From: Piliocolobus tephrosceles
Lineage: Eukaryota; Chordata; Mammalia; Primates; Cercopithecidae
Assembly: GCF_002776525.5 (NCBI RefSeq)
Contig: NC_045453.1
Location: 35,151,356 to 35,215,355 of the forward strand
Direction of reading: 5' to 3'
DNA length: 64,000 nt
Shown: one piece after another, positions 57,036 through 64,000 of the stretch
Position numbering within the stretch: position 1 is the first letter of the stretch
How the letters are laid out: each line of letters opens with the position of its first letter
Program-made: the position numbers and the translations under genes
Notes under the pieces: model-generated
Seen by the model: the letters and a program-made list of their open reading frames with translations, nothing else
Told to the model about the DNA's origin: nothing
Database searches by the model: none

Positions 57036-59104
57036 ACCTCTCAGACAGAGCAGGTCTGTGCTGCCTCCTGAGGCCCCAAACTGACTGCAAAGGCCTTCAC
57101 TTCACACCACAGCCCCATGCCCCACTGTCCCTTAAAACCCTCGGTGGCCCCCCTGCCTCTAGCCCATCCCTGCCCTTCTCCTCCCCGCTTCAGCCATGCT
57201 GGTGCCTTCCTCTCCCCAGGGCCTTTGCACGGCTGCTCCTGCTGCCCCTCTGCCCTGGTTATATCCTTCCTGCGAGCCGGGAACAGCTCACCTTGGCCGG
57301 CGTGTGCCCTCAGCATCCGTGCAGAGTGATGCCTTTGAAATGACAGCAAGTGGCAGTTGACACCTTGCCGTCCTGCTGAAAAGTGAGACCAGGAGGGCAG
57401 AGACCAGGCCTGTCTTGTTGGTCCTGGGGGCTGTGCCTGGCAGCGGGTTGTTGATTTGGGCAGCACGAGTGTGGCAGGGAACACCCTGACCAGCCTCACC
57501 CTGTCTAGAGATGGGAGGAAGCCAAGGGTCCACCTCCAGGGAAAGGTGCTGGAGGAATTATTAGTGGACACTTCAGCCTTGAGGAGAAGCAAGATAACCA
57601 GGACAGCATTTCTGCCCCAAGCGGGGGACATCCTGGGAGAGACCCCTCTGAAACTTCAATAGTGTCCCCACAGGGTGGACGGGGACCCCACCTCAAATAT
57701 GGGCACTGGGGTCTCGAGGTAGCCTGCATGGTTCCCTGGCCTCCCCAAGGCCGTGGGAGGAAGGCCCTGGAGCAGGGGTCGGCCGTCTGCTGTCGGGGGC
57801 CAGACAGGTCGCTGTGCTCTGGGGGACACTGCCTGGGCTGAGGCTGAGGTCTGTGTGGTCCGTTACGCTCCACGTTGCTTTCCTAAACACACACAGTTAC
57901 ATAAACGATGATAACACTTCATAAACATTTTTCTAACATGTGGAATGTTTGACATGAATTTCAGCTATTTTAAAATGAATAAACAATTGTCAATGTCCTG
58001 GCCGAGAAGCCACAGTGCTTTATGGAAGATCAAAGGCAGGAGAAAGGTCTCTTCTTTAGAGAAGAGGAAGGGAAAGAGACCCATCCTGTCCCTGTGACGG
58101 CCTTCGGAGAGCAGCCCTGGGCTCGGGCTGTGGGCGGAAGGGCCAGTGGAGTCTGGAGGTGGGCGCCCCTTCCCATAGCCACTGACTGCCCAGGGGTCAG
58201 CAGGCAGGCAGGGAGACGCCTCGGGACTCACGGGTGAGGGGTGTCGGGTGGGGGCCATATGGGCTTGTGAGCCTCTCAAGCTGCCAGGCCCTGGCCAGCT
58301 GCCCGCCTCAGAGCCACAGCTGGCGCCGGAGAGCTGGCAGCCAAGCGCTGTCCTTCCAAAGACGTGGTGCTCCAGGGCGCATGGCCCACGACTGCCACCG
58401 GGCTGTCGAGACACCTGAGTGGAGTCCTCACTGCCGGCCCGGCCTGCGCTGCCTGCTCTCGGCCTCCCTGTGTGTCACGTGATGTCGTGTGCTGGGGTTG
58501 GGCGGTGGCCGTGTGAGGCCTGTGAGGACGCACGCAAATGGGAGAGGGAGTGTGCGTGGTGTCAGCACAGGGCAGTGGTGCAGAGTGACTGGGCCAGGGG
58601 GCCCCCACACTGCACAGCCCTTCTGGGGCAGCAGTGGTGCAGGAGGGCTGCCCGGAGCTGGCAGAGCGTGGCTGGGGACAGCAGGGCCTCGGTGGAAAGG
58701 CCCCGGTGCTCTTGTGAAGAGAGACGGGGCCACCACTGTCGCCAGGCTCGGTGGGGCCTCATGAGGGCCTGGCCCCACCCTTCTGGGGTCAGGTGGGGGT
58801 GTTGCGGATTCCATCGGAAAATGTGGGTAATTCCACTGGAAAAGCCTGGCCTGGGTGGATTCGAGAGGTGGCGCTTCCTCAGCCTCTCCTGTTACCCTCT
58901 CTCTTGGTGCCACGATGCTGAAAGACATGCAGAGCACAGGGAGTTGGTGAAGCACCGATGTTTCCCTGTGCTGTGCTGACAACGGCACACTCAGCTTTTG
59001 GCGTGACTCCCTCCCTATCCCAGGCTCACCGCTAGGGAGACGGTTGTTTATCCTTCTACAGAGGAAGATACTGAGGGTCTGAGAGGCACACAGCGGGGGT
59101 GGGG

Positions 59105-59530
59105 GTGTCACTCGTGTCACCGGAAGATATGCTGAAGTTCTAAGCCCTGGCACCGCACCTCGTGTGGGCATAGGGGCTTTGGAGATGTGGTCAAGTTGAG
59201 ATGAAGTCATGGAGGTCTGACTCACATGGCGGTGTCCTCACGAGAAGCTCACGTGATCCTGGACCCACAGGGAGCACCTTGGAGAGGAGGCGCAGCCCGG
59301 AGTGAGGCCACCCAAGGCTCACCAGAAGCAAAAGGAGCCTGTAGCAGGGCACCCTGTGCTCCCAGCAGCCCACACTTAATGTGTACCCCAGCATCTCACA
59401 ATACCCCTGGAGCCTGTATCGGGGCGCATTTGCGGCCTGGCACACGCCTTGATGTTGGGATCCTGGCCTCCATAGCGGGGAGAATGAATTTCTGTTGTAA
59501 GCTGCTCATTTTGTGGAGGCCTAGGAACCT
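59105..59530 (+). mobile_element. MLT1-like MaLR LTR, nearly complete
   Basis: GATATGCTGAAGTTCTAAGCCC, GGGGCTTTGGAGATGTGGTCAAGTTGAGATGAAGTCATGG, GGTGTCCTCACGAGAAG at the left, and GAATGAATTTCTGTTGTAAGC at 59483-59503 at the right, i.e. the MLT1 polyadenylation-site region in decayed form. Regions 57.1-59.1 and 59.5-60.8 kb hold no gene I can recognise. Confidence 0.55.
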
Positions 59531-60822
59531 GGAACCATTCGGAAAGGCACTCCCTAGACATCTGGGAGAGGATGAGGACGTGCGGAATGCTTCGTGTGCT
59601 CTCGGAGTCCACCAGCCAGGACTCAGGGCTCCAGGTGAACCTCACAGCCTGGCGCTTCCCACATCTTGTTTTCAGGCTCAGTGCTGAGCCTGCAGGCGCC
59701 CTGAGGCTGGGCTTTGGGCTTCTCGCTCCTCGTGCCTGGCTCCTGAGTTGCTCTCTAGGCCTCTCCTTGCTGGGGGCCACTCCACCTTCCCAGGCCACTA
59801 ACTTCCAAGCTATGGGTCTGCCCAGCTCACCCTGACCTGCTCTCTCTCTCCCTCCCTGCCGGGTGGGATGCCGCTCCTACTCCACGTCACCTGGCCCTGC
59901 CTGCTCCTCCTACCAGCTCTTCCCAGGGTGGCCTCCAAGCAGGTGTTCAGCCAGAATGTGACTCAGTGGTGGGTGCAGCTGTATCCACCAGCAGGGCCTG
60001 GCTTGGGGACCCAGAGCCCTGGCTCCACACCTGTGAGCTGGAACACCTGCCCAGCAGGGCCACGTGCTACTGGGGCTGAGGGTACAGACACTGTCAGGCT
60101 TCCCCCAGGTTATTGGATCCCTGTTACTGGGTTGAGACACGCTTGTCTCCCCACCTGTGTGTACTCCAAGCAGCCTACCCCTAAGTGCACCCCAACATCT
60201 CACACACACCTAAGTGCACCCCAGCAGCCCACACCTGTGTCCCCAGCAGCCACCACCCGTCACTTCTGAGAATTGCTCTGAGAAACCAGAGCCACCCTAC
60301 CAGGAAGGGCCTGGGAGCTTGTGTCTTCCCACCTGCCCCCAGGCAGCCTACAACCAACGGCTGAGCAGTGTTGGGGTAACACCCGGCCCCTGCCTCTGAA
60401 TGGGAGAACCTCTGTGGTGCAATTCACCCTGCAGGGCTCCCCGCAGGAGCAGACTGAGGCTGGACGCTTCCGGGACCCCATTCTTGCCCGGGTAGACGCC
60501 GCTGTGATGGATGAGTGTGCGTTCATTGTGACATTCCTGGAGTTGTGATTGCTTTTTAGTCCCATGCATTTCCCTGTCAACAGCGGCTGAGTGCTCAGTG
60601 CCTGCCCCGTGGGCTCGTCTCCTAGAGCAGCAGGTGCATTCTGGAACAGCCTGGCTTTCTTGCTGGGAAGTGGGGTATCCAGGGGTGTGGACTTTGCCTG
60701 GTTGGGGACAGGATCTGCCTTGAGGCAATGGCTGGCTGCTGACTGAGGGATGTCCATGTCACCCTGAGGGTTGGGTTCCTGACCAGGGCCCAGAATGTTC
60801 TTTTTACAGAATTGACCACTGT

Positions 60823-61125
60823 GGCCGGGCGCGGTGGCTCAAGCCTGTAATCCCAGCACTTTGGGAGGCCGAGACGGGTGGATCACAAGGTGAGGAGATT
60901 GAGACCATCCTGGCTAACATGGTGAAACCCCGTCTCTACTAAAAAATACAATAAAACTAGCCGGGCGAGGTGGTGGGCACCTGTAGTCCCAGCTACTCGG
61001 GAGGCTGAGGCAGGAGAGAATGGCGTAAACCCGGGAGGCAGAGCTTGCAGTGAGCTGAGATCCGGCCACTGCACTCCAGCCCGGGCCACAGAGCGAGACT
61101 CTGCCTAAAAAAAAAAAAAAAAAAA
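60823..61125 (+). mobile_element. Young sense AluY of Old World monkey type
   Basis: Perfect GGCCGGGCGCGGTGGCTCAAG start, GATCCGGCC in the right arm, GGGCGAGGTGG, and a pure A tail. Flanked by a target duplication AATTGACCA(C/T)TG at about 60810-60821 and 61123-61135 with one mismatch. Confidence 0.93.
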
Positions 61126-62494
61126 TTGACCATTGCTTTGGTATCCACCCAGGTCTTAGGTAATCCCCTGGCTCAGGACACCCATTCCAGCTCCAGACCT
61201 CAGTCCGGAGGGAGATGTTGTCAAGGGGATGATGCGGGCGTGGCTGGCCCGCCACTTCTGGTGATGCCGGGGGCCCAGGAGGAGGGAATGGGGTGACCTC
61301 TAGGGGACAAGGGGGACTTGTGCATCTTTAAGCAATTTTAAGTGTGAGTTTTTTTGGTGTGTGTTTTTAATATTTTGCAAATGATTTTATAAAAGTAGCT
61401 CTCTGGGAGGGAGGCCATGGAGGATGGGAAAGGGCCCAGACTGAGCTCCCCCAAAGATGTTGAGTGTCACTGCAGAGCCAGCCCCTGGGAGACGCCAGGT
61501 GGAGGATCTGGGGTGGGGCTGGGGGCACAACGGGAGGCCTCACGGTTTGCAGCGAGCAGAGGCAGAGGGTCCTGCCTACCTTGCCTAAGAGCCCTAGTGT
61601 CTGCGCTTGGGAGAGTGTTACTGACTGGTTTGCAAAGTTCCACGCCATGTTGGCCAAGGCTGGGGTCAGCTCAGAGTGTACGGGAGAACCTGGGCTCATA
61701 GCAGAGTTGCCAGGCAGAGCCCGAGCACTCGCCCCAGCACAGCGGGCTTTGCATTTGCTGGGCGCTTGTTCTGTTGGGAGGCATCTAGGACCCCTGGGGG
61801 GATGCCTGGTCCAGGTGTCTGGAGTTGAAGGGGCAACTCTGGGTGTTCCACTCAACTCTGTCCTTTAGAGGGGCTGGCAGCCTTAGGGGTGTCCTGCAGG
61901 CTTCGGGGGCTTTGGAGGCTCCTGCAGTCCATGTCTGAAGGGCTATTTGGCGCTCCTTCCCAGCTTGCTCCCCACACAAGGGCCCCGTGCCCTACTCTCT
62001 GCTCCCAGGGTCACCAGCGTCCAGGCTGGTGTGCTGTCCCATCCATAACATCTAGCCCAGGGCCCTCCTCTCCTCCAGCTATTCCTCCTCTCATACCTTT
62101 GGGGATCCTCTTCCTGAACCCCCCTTTGCTGGAGACTCCCCTAGGCCATTGCTCTCGTGTCCCCTGCCTGGGTCTTAGCTGCTGGGTCTTAGCTGGGCCT
62201 AGGAAAAGACAGCGCACACCTCCTCTTCCTTGCGGGCAGGGGTGGGTAGAGCCTTCCCAGCGTGGGCGAGGGCGGACACAGAAAACCCAGCCCTGTGCCT
62301 TGTGACCCTGAGAGGAGGGGGCGTGCCCCGGGGGGCAGGGTGCAGGGAGGCTGCCTGTGAGGCAACCTACAGGCCAGCCTGGGCCTTCCTCCTCCCTCCA
62401 CAGAGGATGCCTCCTGAACACTGATGGGCTGTGAGGACTCCACATGTGTCTCTGTGAGTCACTGCAGCTCCCCGCGGGGCCGGCACCCATGTAA

Positions 62495-62580
62495 ACTCAT
62501 TTTGCAGGCGAGCACATGGATTCTCAGAGAGGCTGAATCACTTGCTCCAGCGCATGAGGCCACTGAGCCAGGGGTGAGTC
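62495..62580 (-). mobile_element. MIR fragment, antisense
   Basis: TTTTGCAGGCGAGCACATGGATTCTCAGAGAGGCTGAATCACTTGC is a diverged reverse MIR core. Confidence 0.45.
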
Positions 62581-62614
62581 CATTCCAGTCTGCTCACGGT
62601 CAGCCCTGGGTGGT

Positions 62615-62682
62615 GGTCAGTCAGGGTCAGGGTCAGTCGGGGGTCATAGTCAGTCAGGGTCATGGTCAGGGTCATGGTCAGC
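62615..62682. repeat. GGTCAG/GGTCAT hexamer repeat
   Basis: Irregular run of GTCAGTCAGG and GTCATGGTCAGG units over about 68 bp. Confidence 0.85.
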
Positions 62683-62905
62683 TGGCTGCGGTTAAAGCAA
62701 GACTTTCAGGTTCTCTCTGGCGATCAGGGTGCTGCAGGCCCCCAGGTGGGTTAGGAAGCCCCGCTGTGGCAGAGAGGCGTCCCTGGACCCTGGAGTCCAA
62801 TGTGCTTGCCGTGCAGGTTGAGGAACTGATGCCATAAACTGCTTTCTTCACTTTAACAATATTTCATGGGTATATTCTCTCATTTTTGAATTTCACACTA
62901 TAATT

Positions 62906-63197
62906 TTTTTTTTTTTTTGAGACGGAGTCTCGCTCTGTCACCCAGGCTGGAGTGCAGTGGCACAATCTTGGCTCACTGCAATCTCCCTCCCGGGTTCACG
63001 CCATTCTCCTGCCTCAGCCTCCCGAGTAGCTGGGACTACAGGCACCCGCCACCACGCCCGGCTAGTCTTTTGTATTTTTTAGTAGAGACGGGGTTTCACC
63101 GTGTTAGCCAGGATGGTCTCCATCTCCTGACCTCGTGATCCGCCCGCCTCAGCCTCCCAAAGTGCTGGGATTGGAGGCGTGAGCCACTGCGCCCGGC
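62906..63197 (-). mobile_element. AluY, antisense, inserted in L1
   Basis: Full-length with T14 head. Flanked by TCAC(A/G)CTATAATTTTT on both sides (about 62893-62907 and 63198-63213), one mismatch. Confidence 0.93.
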
Positions 63198-63629
63198 TCA
63201 CGCTATAATTTTTAAAGCTGCATAAAGTCACATGGGATCCATGAGCTGCTCTGGTTGGGCACTGGGGCTGTTTTCCCTTTTATCTGGGGGTCTCATAAAC
63301 AACCTGGAATGAGCATCTTTATATGGACATCTCCAGGCACATCTCATCCGAGGTTATGTCTTGGGAAGGGTCCCCAGAAGTTGAACCTGTGGGGGCTACA
63401 CCACACTTGTTCTTTCTTCTTAAACGAGACCTTGACTCCCTGGTGGTGCTGTGCCCATTTCTAAGGCTCTTTGCACACCGACATTTGCCCTGCGGGAGTC
63501 CTCCCCTTGACCCCCGTGGCAGACCTGAGATGATCTATTTCTGCACATTCTCACCAATGCGGGCATCACATCTTTTTCAACTTTGCCAGTTGCTGGGTAA
63601 AACAGTATCTTATTTTAATTTGGGTTTCT

Positions 63630-63929
63630 CTTTTTTTTTTTTTGAGACGGAGTTTCACGCTTGTTGCCCAGGCTGGAGTGCAGTGGCGCAATCTCTGCTC
63701 ACCACAACCTCCGCCTCCCGGGTTCAAGCAATTCTCCTGCCTCAGCCTCCTGAGTAGCTGGGATTACAGGCGTGCACCACCACGCCTGGCTAATTTATAT
63801 TACTAGTAGAGATGGGGTTTCTCCATGTTGGTGAGGCTGGTCACAAACTCCTGACCTCAGGTGATCCTCCTGCCTCAGCCTGCCAAAGTGTTGGGATTAC
63901 AGGTGTGAACCACCACGCCTGGCCCTTAC
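63630..63929 (-). mobile_element. Alu, antisense, inserted in L1
   Basis: Full-length with a T head after CTC. An exact 11-bp target duplication TTTGGGTTTCT lies at 63619-63629 and 63930-63940. Confidence 0.93.
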
Positions 63930-64000
63930 TTTGGGTTTCTTAGATTACTTGTGAAGTTGATCATTTGTCATATTTATCTGTCACTTATATTTCTTTTTTG

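Larger units (their letters stand above)
62830..64000 (-). mobile_element. L1M 3' region, antisense, split by two Alus and cut by the window edge
   Basis: 62830-62897, 63213-63618 and 63941-64000 read as the reverse of an old L1 3' end: TAAACAACCTGGAATGAGCATC, CTTTGCCAGTTGCTGGGTAAAACAGTATC, TTTTAATTTGGGTTTCT, then GATTACTTGTGAAGTTGATCATTTGTC. Both Alus sit inside it. Confidence 0.65.

Noticed and set aside
57735..57900. A hAT-like transposon relic (GGTCGGCCGTCTGC...GGGGGCCAGACAGG)
   Set aside because: A faint resemblance only; too short and too diverged to support.

Overview
This is nuclear genomic DNA from a primate, most likely an Old World monkey (macaque, baboon or vervet lineage). All genes have GT-AG introns and the window is full of Alu, MIR, L1 and LTR relics. 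The two youngest-looking sense Alus (1879-2188 and 60823-61125) carry 'GGCTCAAGCC' near the 5' end and 'GATCCGGCC' in the right arm. I know these as features of cercopithecoid AluY copies rather than human ones. The gene order RPS21, CABLES2, RBBP8NL matches human 20q13.33, with LAMA5 expected to the left and GATA5 beyond the right edge.

Layout. 1-7.1 kb: gene-poor, packed with mostly antisense Alus, an antisense L1 fragment and a processed RPLP1 pseudogene (minus strand). 7.2-8.1 kb: CpG-rich promoter of RPS21. 7.8-9.2 kb: RPS21 (plus strand), all five coding segments resolved into an 83-residue protein. 9.2-28.2 kb: CABLES2 (minus strand), converging on RPS21; ten coding exons give a 481-residue protein ending in a cyclin-like domain, and the CpG-island promoter is near 28 kb. 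28.3-30.9 kb: short intergenic gap. 30.9-39.9 kb: RBBP8NL (minus strand), thirteen coding exons giving a 657-residue CtIP-related protein, plus one upstream non-coding exon; its promoter is probably further right but I could not place it. 40-48 kb: probably RBBP8NL 5' intron or upstream sequence, dominated by tandem repeats: a CA block facing a TG block, a 3 x 33 bp array and a hexamer array. 48-64 kb: intergenic relics (MLT1-like, ERV1-like, L1, MIR, Alu) plus a compact GATA-motif cluster at 50.56-50.72 kb.

The three genes do not form one pathway: RPS21 is a 40S ribosomal protein, CABLES2 a cyclin-box CDK-associated protein, and RBBP8NL a CtIP N-terminal homologue with a CtBP-binding motif. 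I found no convincing undescribed biological system. The best leads are a duplicated splice donor in CABLES2, a 120-bp duplication across the RBBP8NL stop codon, a facing CA/TG block pair, the GATA cluster and an exact 32-bp dispersed repeat. Repeat family names are from recall of consensus sequences and were not searched.
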